Positions 37,249 to 46,974 of a DNA stretch of 64,000 bases are shown one piece after another. A program made the position numbers and the translations under genes. The notes beneath the pieces were generated by a model. It was given only the letters and a program-made list of their open reading frames with translations, was not told where the DNA came from and ran no database searches. The DNA lies in contig JACXVD010000013.1 of the NCBI GenBank assembly GCA_014763545.1, forward strand, positions 18,400 to 82,399, given 5' to 3'. This DNA is from Sphingomonadales bacterium (GTDB lineage Bacteria; Pseudomonadota; Alphaproteobacteria; Sphingomonadales; Sphingomonadaceae). Every line of letters begins with the position of its first letter. The stretch's first letter is position 1.

Positions 37249-39464
37249 TGTTGGTCGCCTATCGCTTCGCTACTTGAGGCGTGGGTGCCGCCTATCGCTT
37301 CGCTGCCTGAGGCGTTGGTGCCGCCTATCGCTTCGCTACCTGAGGCGTTGGTGCCGCCTATCGCTTCGCTACCTGAGGCGGGGGCATCCACTCCCAGCTG
37401 CCACAGGATGAAGGCGAATTCCTCTGCCGTTTCATGCAGGCTTTCGAAGCGGCCCGATTTGCCGCCGTGGCCCGCGCCCATGTTGGTCTTGAGGATCAGC
37501 TCGTTCTCGTCGCTCTTCAATTCGCGCAGCCGCGCGACCCATTTGGCCGGTTCCCAATAGGTCACGCGCGGGTCGTTCAGCCCGGCGGTGACCATGATCG
37601 GCGGATAGGCCTGGCGGCGGACATTGTCGTAGGGGCTGTAGGACCGGATCAGTTCGAACGCTGCCTTGTCCTCGATCGGGTTGCCCCATTCGGGCCATTC
37701 GCCCGGGGTCAGCGGCAGCGAGGCGTCGAGCATCGTCGCCAGTACGTCGACAAAGGGCACATGTGCGACCACCGCGCCCCACAGCTCGGGATCGGAATTG
37801 ACCACCGCACCCATCAGCTCGCCGCCGGCAGACCCGCCCGAGATGCTGATCTGCCCCGGCCGGGTATATCCGCGCTCCACCAGCCCGCGCGCCACGTCGA
37901 CGAAATCGGTGAACGTGTTGGTCCGCGCCTCGCGCTTGCCCGCCTTGTACCAGGCGCGCCCCAGATCGTCGCCGCCGCGGATATGCGCGATGGCATAGGC
38001 GAAACCGCGATCCACCAGGCTCAGCCGCGTGGTCGAAAAGCCGGGGTCGATACTGATGCCATAGGCGCCGTAACCATAGAGATGCAGCGGCCCTCCCGGC
38101 TTCCTGTCCTTGCGGTACATGATGCTCACCGGCACCAGCGTGCCGTCGCGCGCGGCGATCTCCAGCCGCTCGGTGGCATAGAGCGATGCGTCATAGCCCG
38201 AGGGCACTTCCTGCACCTTGAGCACGTCCAGCCGCTGCTCTGCGACAAAATAGTCGTAGGTCGTGTTGGGGGTGATCATGCTGGCGTAGGACAGGCGCAG
38301 CCGGTCCACCGCATATTCGGGATTGTCGGCGAGGCCCGCGGTGTAGCTTTCCTCCGGGAAGGCGATCGGTTCGATCCGCGCGGGATCGTCGTAATAGCGC
38401 ACTTCGATCGTATCGAGCCCACGCAACCGCCCTTCGGTGACATAGAAATCACGGAACAGGCTGACCCCGGTGAGATAGAAATCCGCCGTCCCTTCGATCA
38501 GCGTAGTCCAGTCGCTCGGCGCGGCGAGCGGCGCGGTGGCGAGGCGGAAATTCTCATGCGTATCGTTGGTGTGGATGTAGAGCGTGCCCTCGCGGACATC
38601 GACATCGTATTCCACGCCGGTCACGCGTTCGCGCACCAGCAGCGGCGTGGCCAGCGGGTCGTCGGTGGGGACGAGCCGCGTCTCGCTCGTCTCGTGGTCG
38701 CCGCTGGAAATGACCAGCCAGTCTTCATTGGCTGACAGGCCCGATCCGACACGAAAGCCCTCGTCGTCCTCGTGATAGAGTTCGACATCGCTGTCCAGCG
38801 GCTGGCCGAGCCAGTGCAGCCTCGCATTGTCGGTGCGCCAGTTTTCGTTGGCGAGCGAATAGACCAGCCCCTTGTCGCCTGCCACCCAGATCAGCGCGGA
38901 GAGCGTGCCGGGAATTTCGTCGGGCAAGATCTCGCCGGTCGCGATCACCTTCACCCGCGCGGTGAAGCGTTCCGACCCATTGTCGTCGACTGCCCATGCC
39001 AGCAGCCGCCCATCCTTGCTGACCGAGATCGCGCCGAGGCGGAAATAGTCCTTGCCCTCGGCCAGCGCGACCTCGTCGAGGATCAGTTCGTCGGCGCTGC
39101 CATCGTCTGCCGCGCCGACCGGGCGGCGCCACCACTTCTTGTATTCGGCGCCTTCCTCATATTCGACCCAATAGAGCCAGTCGCCGTCCTTCTGCGGCAC
39201 CGATTTGTCGGCTTCCTTGATCCGCGCGCGCATTTCCTTGAACAGCGCGTCGATGCGGTCGTGCTGGGGGGCCATGCGCGTTTCGAACCAGCGGTTTTCC
39301 GCCTCGAGATGGGCGAGCACCGCCTGATCGGTGACTTCGGGATAGCCCGGATCGCGCAACCAGGCGTAATCATCTTCCACCGTGATCCCGTGATGGGTCA
39401 CGCTGGACGGCTTCTTTGTCGCGATCGGCGGGCGGGTGGTGGTGGTATCGTTCATCGCGACCAT
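37245..39464 (-). CDS. Oligopeptidase B-like S9 serine peptidase
   Basis: A 739-residue prolyl-oligopeptidase-family enzyme, closest in motifs to oligopeptidase B (cleaves short peptides after basic residues). An N-terminal beta-propeller spans ~70-400. The C-terminal hydrolase domain has nucleophile S545 in SGGSAGGELMGAV, the OpdB-like PGEWPEWGNP near 590, and the catalytic His near GHGGKSGRF. The normal chain ends around LWQLGVDA; about 40 extra residues follow, made of repeats of the type SGSEAIGGTNA encoded by a 33-bp tandem repeat. No signal peptide is seen. It is divergent from an aminopeptidase P gene and overlaps the thioesterase downstream. Confidence 0.9.
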   Translation of the reverse strand: MVAMNDTTTTRPPIATKKPSSVTHHGITVEDDYAWLRDPGYPEVTDQAVLAHLEAENRWFETRMAPQHDRIDALFKEMRARIKEADKSVPQKDGDWLYWVEYEEGAEYKKWWRRPVGAADDGSADELILDEVALAEGKDYFRLGAISVSKDGRLLAWAVDDNGSERFTARVKVIATGEILPDEIPGTLSALIWVAGDKGLVYSLANENWRTDNARLHWLGQPLDSDVELYHEDDEGFRVGSGLSANEDWLVISSGDHETSETRLVPTDDPLATPLLVRERVTGVEYDVDVREGTLYIHTNDTHENFRLATAPLAAPSDWTTLIEGTADFYLTGVSLFRDFYVTEGRLRGLDTIEVRYYDDPARIEPIAFPEESYTAGLADNPEYAVDRLRLSYASMITPNTTYDYFVAEQRLDVLKVQEVPSGYDASLYATERLEIAARDGTLVPVSIMYRKDRKPGGPLHLYGYGAYGISIDPGFSTTRLSLVDRGFAYAIAHIRGGDDLGRAWYKAGKREARTNTFTDFVDVARGLVERGYTRPGQISISGGSAGGELMGAVVNSDPELWGAVVAHVPFVDVLATMLDASLPLTPGEWPEWGNPIEDKAAFELIRSYSPYDNVRRQAYPPIMVTAGLNDPRVTYWEPAKWVARLRELKSDENELILKTNMGAGHGGKSGRFESLHETAEEFAFILWQLGVDAPASGSEAIGGTNASGSEAIGGTNASGSEAIGGTHASSSEAIGDQH
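37257..37388. repeat. 33-bp tandem repeat, four units
   Basis: Units begin at 37257, 37290, 37323 and 37356, each starting GCCTATCGCTTCGCT; the last is incomplete at its 3' edge. Copies differ at only one or a few positions, indicating recent expansion. The unit is a multiple of three, so the reading frame of the S9 peptidase is kept and gives repeats of SGSEAIGGTNA on the minus strand. Confidence 0.95.
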
Positions 39465-39494
39465 CTATGGTGCCTGCGAAAGGATAGGCAAGAC

Positions 39495-41300
39495 ATGCTG
39501 ATGCAAACTCATGAGGCCCGGCTCGACGCGCTGCGCAAGGAACTGGCCCGCCGCGGGCTCGATGGCTTCGTGATCCCGATCTCCGACGAGCATATGAGCG
39601 AATATGTCGGCTCCTATGCCCAGCGGCTGGCCTGGCTTACCGGCTTCGGCGGATCGGCGGGCAGCGCGGTGGTGTTGCGCGACAAGGCGGCGATCTTCGT
39701 CGACGGGCGCTACACCGTGCAGGTGCGCGAGCAGGTCGATGGCAATCTGTTCGAATATCAGTCGGTCCCCGCCACCAGCCCCGCCGCATGGCTGGCCGCC
39801 AATGCGCCGCAGGGGGCCAGGATCGGCTACGACGCGTGGCTCCATTCGCAAGGCTGGGCAGACAATGTCGCCGCCGCGCTGGCGAAAGTCGGCGGCACGC
39901 TGGTGGCGACCGAAGGCAATCCGGTGGATGCGGTGTGGGCCGACCGGCCTGCCGCCTCGGTCGCCCCCGCGCTGGTCCATGACACCGCGCTGGCTGGCCG
40001 GTCGAGTTCGGAAAAGCGCGGCGAAGTGGCCGACTGGCTGAAGGCCGAAGGGCTCGATGCAGCCGTGATCGCGGCGCTGGATTCGGTTGCCTGGCTGCTC
40101 AACATCCGTGGCAGCGATGTCGATCACACGCCGGTCGCGCTGTCCTATGTGCTCGCCCATGCCGATGGCACGGCGGAGCTGTTCATCGCGCCGGAGAAGG
40201 TCACGCCCGAACTGGTGGCGCATCTCGGCAATGCGGTGACGGTGCGCGATCGCGCCGATTTCGTACCCGCGCTGCAGGCCATGCAGGGCAAGCGCGTGGC
40301 TGCCGATCCGGACAGCGCGGTCGATGCGATCTTCCGCCTGCTGGCGGCTTCGGGGGCCGAAATTGTCGCCCAGCGCGACCCCACGGTGTTGCCGCGCGCG
40401 GTCAAGAACCCGGTCGAACAGCAGGGCCAACGCGACGCGCAGGCGCGCGACGGGGCGGCGGTGGTCCGCTATCTGCGCTGGCTGGGTGAAGAGGCGCCCA
40501 AGGGCGGGCAGACCGAGCTTTCGGCGGCGGCGAAGCTGCAGGCCCTGCGCGAGGAGACCGGCCTGCTGCGCGACCTGTCGTTCGACACGATCTCCGCCGC
40601 CGGGCCGCACGCCGCGCTGCCGCATTACAAGGTGGACGAGGACAGCAATCTCGCCATCGCCCCGTCGAGCGTGTTCCTGTGCGATTCGGGCGGGCAATAT
40701 GCCGATGGCACCACCGACATCACCCGCACGGTGTGGATCGGCCCCGGCCAACCGGGCGCTGAGGCGAAGGATCGCTTCACCCGCGTGCTCAAGGGCCATA
40801 TCGCGATCGACCAGGCGGTGTTCCCCGAAGGCACGACCGGCGGCCAGCTCGACGCCTTCGCGCGGCAGTTCCTGTGGCAGGCGGGGGTCGATTACGCCCA
40901 CGGCACCGGCCATGGGGTGGGCAGCTTCCTGTCCGTCCACGAAGGGCCGCAGCGCATTGCCAAGCCGGCTGGCGGGCAGGCGGGCACCGGCCAGCCGCTG
41001 ATGGCGGGGATGATCCTGTCCAACGAGCCGGGCTACTACAAGGCTGGCGAATTCGGCATTCGCATCGAAAATCTCGTGCTGGTGGAACGGCGCGAGATCG
41101 CCGGTGCGGAAGGCGTATTCTTCGGGTTCGAGACGCTTACCTTCGTCCCGATCGACCGCACGCTGGTCGAAACCGCGCTGCTGACCCCGGCGGAGCGAAA
41201 CTGGTGGAACGCCTATCACGCACAGGTGCGCACGATCCTCGCGCCGCAGCTCGATGGGGCCGACCTTGCCTGGCTGGAGGACGCCTGCCTGCCCTTGTGA
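39495..41300 (+). CDS. Xaa-Pro aminopeptidase (M24B family)
   Basis: A 601-residue metallopeptidase that removes N-terminal residues preceding proline. It has two creatinase-like N-terminal domains and the pita-bread catalytic domain. The dinuclear metal ligands are all present: D397 (CDSGG), D408 (TTDITRT), H473 (GTGHGVG), E511 (SNEPGYY) and E525 (RIENLVL). Length fits the long eukaryotic-like aminopeptidase P group. The start ATG at 39495 is followed by a second ATG two codons later; no export signal is visible. Only 30 nt separate it from the divergent S9 peptidase gene. Confidence 0.93.
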   Translation: MLMQTHEARLDALRKELARRGLDGFVIPISDEHMSEYVGSYAQRLAWLTGFGGSAGSAVVLRDKAAIFVDGRYTVQVREQVDGNLFEYQSVPATSPAAWLAANAPQGARIGYDAWLHSQGWADNVAAALAKVGGTLVATEGNPVDAVWADRPAASVAPALVHDTALAGRSSSEKRGEVADWLKAEGLDAAVIAALDSVAWLLNIRGSDVDHTPVALSYVLAHADGTAELFIAPEKVTPELVAHLGNAVTVRDRADFVPALQAMQGKRVAADPDSAVDAIFRLLAASGAEIVAQRDPTVLPRAVKNPVEQQGQRDAQARDGAAVVRYLRWLGEEAPKGGQTELSAAAKLQALREETGLLRDLSFDTISAAGPHAALPHYKVDEDSNLAIAPSSVFLCDSGGQYADGTTDITRTVWIGPGQPGAEAKDRFTRVLKGHIAIDQAVFPEGTTGGQLDAFARQFLWQAGVDYAHGTGHGVGSFLSVHEGPQRIAKPAGGQAGTGQPLMAGMILSNEPGYYKAGEFGIRIENLVLVERREIAGAEGVFFGFETLTFVPIDRTLVETALLTPAERNWWNAYHAQVRTILAPQLDGADLAWLEDACLPL

Positions 41301-41375
41301 GGCGCGCATCCCGGCCTTGTCGCGCAATCCATGTTCCTGTAATGTTCTTCTTGTGATTCGAAGAGGAGTAGGGCG

Positions 41376-41753
41376 ATGATCGGATATGTGACGCTGGGCA
41401 CCAACAACCGCGAGGCCGGGGCGAAATTCTACGACGCGGTATGCGGCGAGTTCGGTTACGGGCGGATGTTCGATACCGAAACCTTCATTGCCTGGGGCGT
41501 CGAAGGCGGCCCGCCGGGGGTGGCGATCACCAAGCCGTTCGACGGCAATCCGGCGAGCGTGGGCAATGGCGTGATGGTCGCGCTGGAGGCGAGCGGGCCT
41601 GCACAGGTGCGCAAGGTCCATGAAATCGCGCTGGCCAACGGCGGCAGCGACGAAGGCGCGCCGGGCGATCGCGGTGGCGGTTTCTATGCCGCCTATTTCC
41701 GCGATCCGGATGGCAACAAGCTCAACGCCTTCTGTTTCGCCCCCGACGAATGA
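41376..41753 (+). CDS. VOC-superfamily (glyoxalase-like) protein
   Basis: A 125-residue single vicinal-oxygen-chelate module pair. The beginning MIGYVTLGTNNREAGAKFYDAV and the end GFYAAYFRDPDGNKLNAFC are the typical VOC signature strands, the latter containing the metal/substrate edge DPDGNK. GAGGAG lies just upstream of the ATG. The substrate is unknown; relatives include glyoxalase, bleomycin-resistance and dioxygenase-like proteins. It is coupled to the cupin gene by ATGA at 41750, suggesting a shared small-molecule role. Confidence 0.87.
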   Translation: MIGYVTLGTNNREAGAKFYDAVCGEFGYGRMFDTETFIAWGVEGGPPGVAITKPFDGNPASVGNGVMVALEASGPAQVRKVHEIALANGGSDEGAPGDRGGGFYAAYFRDPDGNKLNAFCFAPDE

Positions 41754-42160
41754 GCGACGGCGAACAGGCGGGGCGCGAGCTTCAGGATGCGCCCCTGCAC
41801 CTCGGCCTCGGCGCGCGGGCGGTGCCGCAATCGGCGATCACCGGCATGGAATGGTACGCAGACTATGCCGCGCGCCACGCGGATGACGGGGCCGAGGGGC
41901 GGCTGGTATCGTTCTATCGCTTCACCCAATCGTGGGACAGCTGGGAAATGCATCCGGCGGGCGACGAGGTCGTGCTGTGCCTCGAAGGCGAGATGCTGCT
42001 GCATCAGGAGTTTCCCGATGGCGGCACGGCGCGTGTCCGGATCGGCGCCGGGGAATATGCGATCAACCCGCCGGGCGCATGGCACACGGCGGATATTGTA
42101 GGCGAAGCGGCGGCGCTGTTCATCACCGCAGGCCTCGGGACGCAGCATCGCCCGCGCTGA
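41750..42160 (+). CDS. Cupin-domain protein
   Basis: A 136-residue small beta-barrel protein. Cupin motif 1 is represented by MHPAGDEVVLCLEGEMLL and motif 2 by AGEYAINPPGAWHTADI, giving potential metal ligands H, E and H. There is no attached enzymatic domain. Together with the overlapping VOC protein it may handle a reactive or aromatic metabolite, but nothing in the sequence defines it. No terminator is seen before the EF-hand gene 208 bases downstream. Confidence 0.83.
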   Translation: MSDGEQAGRELQDAPLHLGLGARAVPQSAITGMEWYADYAARHADDGAEGRLVSFYRFTQSWDSWEMHPAGDEVVLCLEGEMLLHQEFPDGGTARVRIGAGEYAINPPGAWHTADIVGEAAALFITAGLGTQHRPR

Positions 42161-42368
42161 CCGCAATCGCGGGGCGCCTGGCTGACGGGTGGATGAACGC
42201 GCATTCGGCGCTGATACAATCCGCGACAAATTCCCCCCCTTGCGGCATAGTGCTGCGACATTGCCAGCGTAGAAGGTCATTCGTGGGTCGCGGCGATGCC
42301 AGCCAATCCCTCCCCCTTCCCAAGGCATCGCCGCGGCTCTCGCCACAAGCGAACCGGAGAATTCTGAA

Positions 42369-43151
42369 ATGCGCAAACTCACCCTCACCCTTTCCGCTGC
42401 CGCGCTGGCTCTCGGCGTTGGCGGTATCGCCATCGCCCAGCAGGGCGAGCGTGGCCCCAAGGGCCCCGATGCCAATGGCGACGGAGTCGTGACGCTGGCC
42501 GAAGCCACCGCCGGTGCCGAAAAGATGTTCACCAAGCTCGACGTCAATGGCGACGGCGTGATCGATGCCAAGGACCGCACGGCCAAGGAAGCCGATCGCT
42601 TCGCCAAGCTCGATACCGACGGCAATGGCGAAATCAGCAAGGCCGAATTCGAAGCCCACCGTGCCCAACGCGATGCCAAGCGCGATGCCAAGCGCGAGGA
42701 AATGCGCGAACAGCGCGGCGACCAGTTCTTCGCCCGGCTCGACACCGACAAGAACGGCAGCGTCTCGCAGGCCGAAATGCAGGCCGGCCATGACAAGATG
42801 AAGGACCGTCGCGGCGACCGTGCCGAGCGTGGCGAGCGTGGCGAACGGGGCCCCGGCCCCGGCATGGACGGCGATCATGGCAAGCGCGGCAAGTTCGCCA
42901 AGCGCGGCGACCGTCACGGCCCCGGCGGCCCGGGCATGGCGATGGCCATGCTGCGCGATGCCGACAAGGACGGCAACAAGGCGGTGACCCGTGCCGAATT
43001 CGACGCTGCGGTGAAGGCGCACTTCGCCCAGGCCGATGCCAACCATGACGGCAAGATCGACCAGGCCGAACGCAAGGCCGAACACGACGCCATGCGTGCC
43101 AAGTGGCAGACCAAGAAGCAGGCGGGCAGCGCCGCGACCCCCGCGGGCTGA
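42369..43151 (+). CDS. Secreted EF-hand calcium-binding protein
   Basis: A 260-residue exported protein with a signal peptide (residues 1-24, LGVGGIAIAQ). It has six EF-hand-type loops: 34-45 (DANGDGVVTLAE), 58-69, 82-93, 125-136, 199-210 and 223-234. The loop at 58-69 ends in Asp instead of Glu. A charged Arg/Gly/Asp-rich linker (~145-190) separates loops four and five. It probably binds several Ca2+ ions in the periplasm as a buffer or sensor. The two-component genes start 46 nt downstream on the same strand, so a calcium-signalling unit is possible. Confidence 0.87.
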   Translation: MRKLTLTLSAAALALGVGGIAIAQQGERGPKGPDANGDGVVTLAEATAGAEKMFTKLDVNGDGVIDAKDRTAKEADRFAKLDTDGNGEISKAEFEAHRAQRDAKRDAKREEMREQRGDQFFARLDTDKNGSVSQAEMQAGHDKMKDRRGDRAERGERGERGPGPGMDGDHGKRGKFAKRGDRHGPGGPGMAMAMLRDADKDGNKAVTRAEFDAAVKAHFAQADANHDGKIDQAERKAEHDAMRAKWQTKKQAGSAATPAG

Positions 43152-43197
43152 CGCTTGATCCGCCCGACCAACCACGGCTAGGCGCGGTGGCAAGATT

Positions 43198-43932
43198 ATG
43201 ACCGACACCGCGCCTGTCCACCTGCTGCTGGTCGATGACGAGGCCAGCCTGCGCGAGCCCCTGGCGGAATATCTCTCCGGCCAGGGGTTCGTCGTGCGCG
43301 AGGCGGAAAGCGCCGCCGCCGCCCGCTCCGCGCTGATCGAATACCGTGCCGATCTCGTGCTGCTCGACATCATGATGCCGGGTGAGGACGGGCTGTCGCT
43401 GTGCCGCCACTTGATCGAAGCGAAGGGCGTGCCGGTGATCCTGCTGACCGCGCGCGGCGAGGCGACCGACCGCATCATCGGCCTGGAAATCGGGGCGGAC
43501 GATTATGTCGTCAAACCCTTCGAACCGCGCGAACTGGTCGCCCGTATCCGCTCCGTCCTGCGCCGCTCGCAGCGCCCCGCTGCCACGCCCGAAGACGATG
43601 CCAGCTATGAATTCGAAGGCTGGCAGCTCGATCCGCTCAAGCGTCGGCTGGTCGATCCGGACGGGGCGCTCGTCTCCATCTCGACCGCCGAATTCCGCCT
43701 GCTCCAGGCCTTCCTCGACAATCCGCGCCGTGTGCTCGACCGCGACCGCCTGCTCGACATGGTGCAGGGGCGCGAGGCGCATCTGTTCGATCGCGCGGTC
43801 GACAACCAGGTCAGCCGCCTGCGCCGCAAGATCGAACGCGACAGCCGCAATCCCCAGCTGATCCAGACGGTGCGCGGCGGTGGCTATCGCCTCGCGGCCG
43901 ATGTGCGCCGCGTCGCGCCGCTGCAGGATTAA
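43198..43932 (+). CDS. OmpR-family response regulator
   Basis: A 244-residue two-component regulator. The receiver domain has acidic pocket D13-D14 (LLVDDE), phospho-acceptor D57 in LVLLDIMMPGEDG, the switch Thr in ILLTARGE and Lys in DDYVVKPFEPREL. The C-terminal winged helix (~145-240) has the OmpR pattern LLQAFLDNPRRVLDRDRLL then VDNQVSRLRRKIE. It is followed 4 nt later by its histidine kinase. The target genes are unknown; the EF-hand gene immediately upstream is a candidate. Confidence 0.94.
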   Translation: MTDTAPVHLLLVDDEASLREPLAEYLSGQGFVVREAESAAAARSALIEYRADLVLLDIMMPGEDGLSLCRHLIEAKGVPVILLTARGEATDRIIGLEIGADDYVVKPFEPRELVARIRSVLRRSQRPAATPEDDASYEFEGWQLDPLKRRLVDPDGALVSISTAEFRLLQAFLDNPRRVLDRDRLLDMVQGREAHLFDRAVDNQVSRLRRKIERDSRNPQLIQTVRGGGYRLAADVRRVAPLQD

Positions 43933-43936
43933 CGCG

Positions 43937-45322
43937 ATGCGCCTGTTTCCTCGCAGCCTGCTCGGCCAGATGTTGCTCGCGGTGGGGCTCGCCCTGCTGA
44001 TCGCGCAGGCGGTCTCGGGCGTGCTGCTGTGGCGCGCGGGTGAGCGCCAGCGCGAAGGGGCGACGCTGAACCAGCTCGCCTTCCGCTTCATCGCCGGTGA
44101 ATTGGTCGATCCCGCCCGCCGCCCGGCCACCCGCCGCGACGAGGATGACGAGCGCGATCATCGCCGCGGTTTCCGCCTGCGTGAAGTCGACAGCCTGCCG
44201 CCCTTCGTCGGGGGGCTGCGCGACTCCCGGCGGGAGGACATGCTGCGCGAAATCCTCAAGAGCGAGAATGTGCCCGTCGCCGATCTGGTGGTGGTCGCCA
44301 TGGCGCGCGAACAGGACCCGATGCGGCGCAACCAATTGCGCCCGCTGGCGGCCCGGTTGCAGGGCATCCGCCCGGCGGAGCAGGACCGGCTGCTGTTCGC
44401 CGCGCTCCGGCGCCATCCGGGCGAAGCCTGGCTGGTCGCGCGGGTCAGCGAACAGCCTCGCAACCCCGGCTTTCTGGCCGGGATCGTGGTGCAGACGCTG
44501 GTGACCTATGTCGTGCTGGTCGGCCTGCTGGCGCTGCTGTTGCGCCGGGTTACCCGCCCGCTGGCCGATTTGACCGGGCGCATCCGGCAGTTCGGTGCGA
44601 CGCGCGATGCCAGCGGCCAGATCGAACCGCGCGGGCCGGAAGACATCCGCGGGTTGATTTCGGCTCACAATGCGCTGGAAACGCGGATCGCGACGCTGCT
44701 CGACGAAAAGGACGTGATGCTCGGCGCGATCGGCCACGATCTCAAGACGCCGCTCGCCGCACTGCGGGTGCGGATCGAATCGGTGCCCGACGCGACCCAG
44801 CGCGACAAGATGGCGCGCACGATCGAGGAAATCACCGCCACGCTGGACGATATCCTGACCCTCGCCCGCGTAGGCAAGGGCGACGGGCCGCCGGAGCGGG
44901 CGGAGCTGTCGGCGCTGGCGGCCAGCGTGGTCGAGGAATTCGAGGATATGGGCCAGCCGGTGAGCCTGGGCGAAACCGCGCGCATCGCCGCGCCGGTTCA
45001 CGTTACCTGGCTGAACCATGCGCTGCGCAACCTCGTCGGCAACGCGGTGCGCTACGGCGGCGGCGCGCAGGTCGAGGTCGCGCGCGACGGCGATCGGGCG
45101 GTGCTGCGCGTGCTCGACAACGGGCCGGGCATTCCCGACAGCCGGATCGCGGCGATGATGGAGCCTTTCGCCCGCGGCGAAGCATCGCGCAACCGCGCCA
45201 CCGGCGGTGCCGGGCTGGGCCTCGCCATCGCCCGGGCCGTCGCCGAACAGCATGGCGGCACGCTGGTGCTGCGCAACCGCGCCGAGGGCGGGCTCTGCGC
45301 CGAGATTTCGCTGCCGGGCTGA
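43937..45322 (+). CDS. Sensor histidine kinase
   Basis: A 461-residue membrane kinase partner of the preceding regulator. The first helix is at ~12-32, then a ~145-residue periplasmic domain with a dense Arg/Asp/Glu stretch (RRDEDDERDHRR), a second helix at ~178-200, HAMP to ~250, and the H-box with H267 in IGHDLKTPLAALR. N-box NHALRNLVGNAVRYG, G1 DNGPGIP and G2 GGAGLGLAIA are intact, so it should be active. Start at ATG 43937; an in-frame start 57 nt earlier lies in the regulator gene. The charged sensor domain could bind cations. Confidence 0.93.
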   Translation: MRLFPRSLLGQMLLAVGLALLIAQAVSGVLLWRAGERQREGATLNQLAFRFIAGELVDPARRPATRRDEDDERDHRRGFRLREVDSLPPFVGGLRDSRREDMLREILKSENVPVADLVVVAMAREQDPMRRNQLRPLAARLQGIRPAEQDRLLFAALRRHPGEAWLVARVSEQPRNPGFLAGIVVQTLVTYVVLVGLLALLLRRVTRPLADLTGRIRQFGATRDASGQIEPRGPEDIRGLISAHNALETRIATLLDEKDVMLGAIGHDLKTPLAALRVRIESVPDATQRDKMARTIEEITATLDDILTLARVGKGDGPPERAELSALAASVVEEFEDMGQPVSLGETARIAAPVHVTWLNHALRNLVGNAVRYGGGAQVEVARDGDRAVLRVLDNGPGIPDSRIAAMMEPFARGEASRNRATGGAGLGLAIARAVAEQHGGTLVLRNRAEGGLCAEISLPG

Positions 45323-45325
45323 GGC

Positions 45326-46864
45326 CTAGCGCATCAGCCCGCCGAGAATATTGCGGACGAAGGCGTTCGCACCTGTGCGGATCGGGTCGGCGCCGGACTT
45401 CTTGCCCATCGCCGCAGCCACCCCGAGCGAAACGGCAGAACCGACCGCAGCCTTGAGCGCGCTCTGGCCCGCCTTGCCGATATCGATGCCCCACAGGCTG
45501 GTCGACTTGCGTTCCTGCTTGGCAACCTCTTCCTTGCCCTGCGCCGCCACCTGCGCCGCGGTGGCTGCGGCATCGGCAACCTTCTGCGCGATCACTTCTT
45601 CCGCACTCTCGCGGTTGACCGGCGTGTCGTATTTGTCCTCATAGGGGCTGATCGACTGGATGATGGCCCGTTCCTTGGGCGTCAGCGGCCCCAGCCGGCT
45701 GCGCGGCGGCTTGACCAGCGTGCGCTGCACGATCGACGGCGCGCCATCTTCCATCAGCGTCGAAACCAGCGCTTCGCCCACCTTCAGTTCGGTGATCGCG
45801 GTTTCGACATCGAGATCGGGGTTGATGCGGAAGGTTTCGGCCGCCGCCTTGATCGCCTTCTTGTCGCGCGGGGTGAAGGCGCGCAGCGCATGCTGCACGC
45901 GGTTGCCCAGCTGGCCGGCGACATCCTCGGGCACGTCGATCGGGTTCTGGGTGCAGAAATAGACGCCCACCCCCTTCGAACGGATCAGGCGAACGACCTG
46001 TTCGATCTTGTCGAGCAGCGCCTTGGGCGGGTCGTCGAACAGCAGGTGGGTCTCGTCGAAGAAGAACACCAGCTTGGGCTGTTCCGGGTCGCCCACTTCG
46101 GGCAGCACTTCGAACAATTCGGCCAGCAGCCACAGCAGAAAGGTGGCGTAAAGCTTGGGGCTCTGCATCAGCTTGTCGGCGGCGAGCACGTTGACATAGC
46201 CGCGCCCCTGTTCGTCGAGCTTCAGGAAATCGGTGATTTCCAGCGCCGGTTCGCCGAAGAACTTGTCCGCCCCCTGGCTCTCGAAGCTCAGCAACTGGCG
46301 CTGGATCGCGCCGACGCTGGCCTTGGTGACATTGCCGTATTTCGTGGTCAGCTCGGCGGCATTTTCCGCCGTATAGGCCAGCATCGACTGCAAATCGCCG
46401 AGGTCGAGCAGCAGCAGCCCCTGTTCGTCGGCATAGCGGAACACGATGTTGAGCACGCCCTCCTGCGTTTCGTTTAGGTCCATCAGCCGGGCGAGCAGCA
46501 GCGGGCCCATCTCCGAAATCGTCGTGCGGATCGGGTGGCCCTGTTCGCCGTAAAGATCCCAGAAGATCGCCGGATTGTCGGAATAGGCATAGTCGGTCAT
46601 GCCCAGTTCCTTGGCCCGGCTCTCCAGCTTGTCGGCATGTTTGAAATCATGGCTGCCCGGCATGGCGATGCCCGACAAATCGCCCTTCACATCGGCTAGG
46701 AACACAGGGACGCCTGCGGCGGAAAAGCTTTCCGCGAGGCCCTGCAGGGTCACCGTCTTGCCGGTGCCGGTCGCCCCGGCGATCAGCCCGTGGCGGTTGG
46801 CCCGCCCGAGGTTGAGCACCTGCCGTTCGCCGTTCTCGGCCAGCCCGATGAAGATTTCACCCAT
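45326..46864 (-). CDS. HerA-like ATPase of the DUF853 (YjgR) family
   Basis: A 512-residue cytosolic P-loop ATPase. It has Walker A GATGTGKT near residue 28 in [17 protein letters not shown], then [12 protein letters not shown], and Walker [15 protein letters not shown] near 262. The C terminus has an Ala/Gly-rich amphipathic segment ending in [17 protein letters not shown]. The family is widespread and conserved but its function is not settled; HerA relatives remodel or move DNA. The ATG at 46864 is preferred because [13 protein letters not shown] is the family-typical start. Tail to tail with the kinase gene, 3 nt apart. Confidence 0.88.
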   Translation of the reverse strand: MGEIFIGLAENGERQVLNLGRANRHGLIAGATGTGKTVTLQGLAESFSAAGVPVFLADVKGDLSGIAMPGSHDFKHADKLESRAKELGMTDYAYSDNPAIFWDLYGEQGHPIRTTISEMGPLLLARLMDLNETQEGVLNIVFRYADEQGLLLLDLGDLQSMLAYTAENAAELTTKYGNVTKASVGAIQRQLLSFESQGADKFFGEPALEITDFLKLDEQGRGYVNVLAADKLMQSPKLYATFLLWLLAELFEVLPEVGDPEQPKLVFFFDETHLLFDDPPKALLDKIEQVVRLIRSKGVGVYFCTQNPIDVPEDVAGQLGNRVQHALRAFTPRDKKAIKAAAETFRINPDLDVETAITELKVGEALVSTLMEDGAPSIVQRTLVKPPRSRLGPLTPKERAIIQSISPYEDKYDTPVNRESAEEVIAQKVADAAATAAQVAAQGKEEVAKQERKSTSLWGIDIGKAGQSALKAAVGSAVSLGVAAAMGKKSGADPIRTGANAFVRNILGGLMR

Positions 46865-46974
46865 GCGCGATTCCCTTGGTCCTGATGCGTGCGATGCCGC
46901 TGGCTGCTGTGTGGCCAGCCGGTCCCGCGCGGTCAAGCACTCGACTTGCGCGGCCAAGCGGCTAAGGCGGTCGC

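Noticed and set aside
37257..37388. Possible CRISPR array (33-bp units)
   Set aside because: Units are contiguous with no variable spacers and lie inside a coding sequence in frame.
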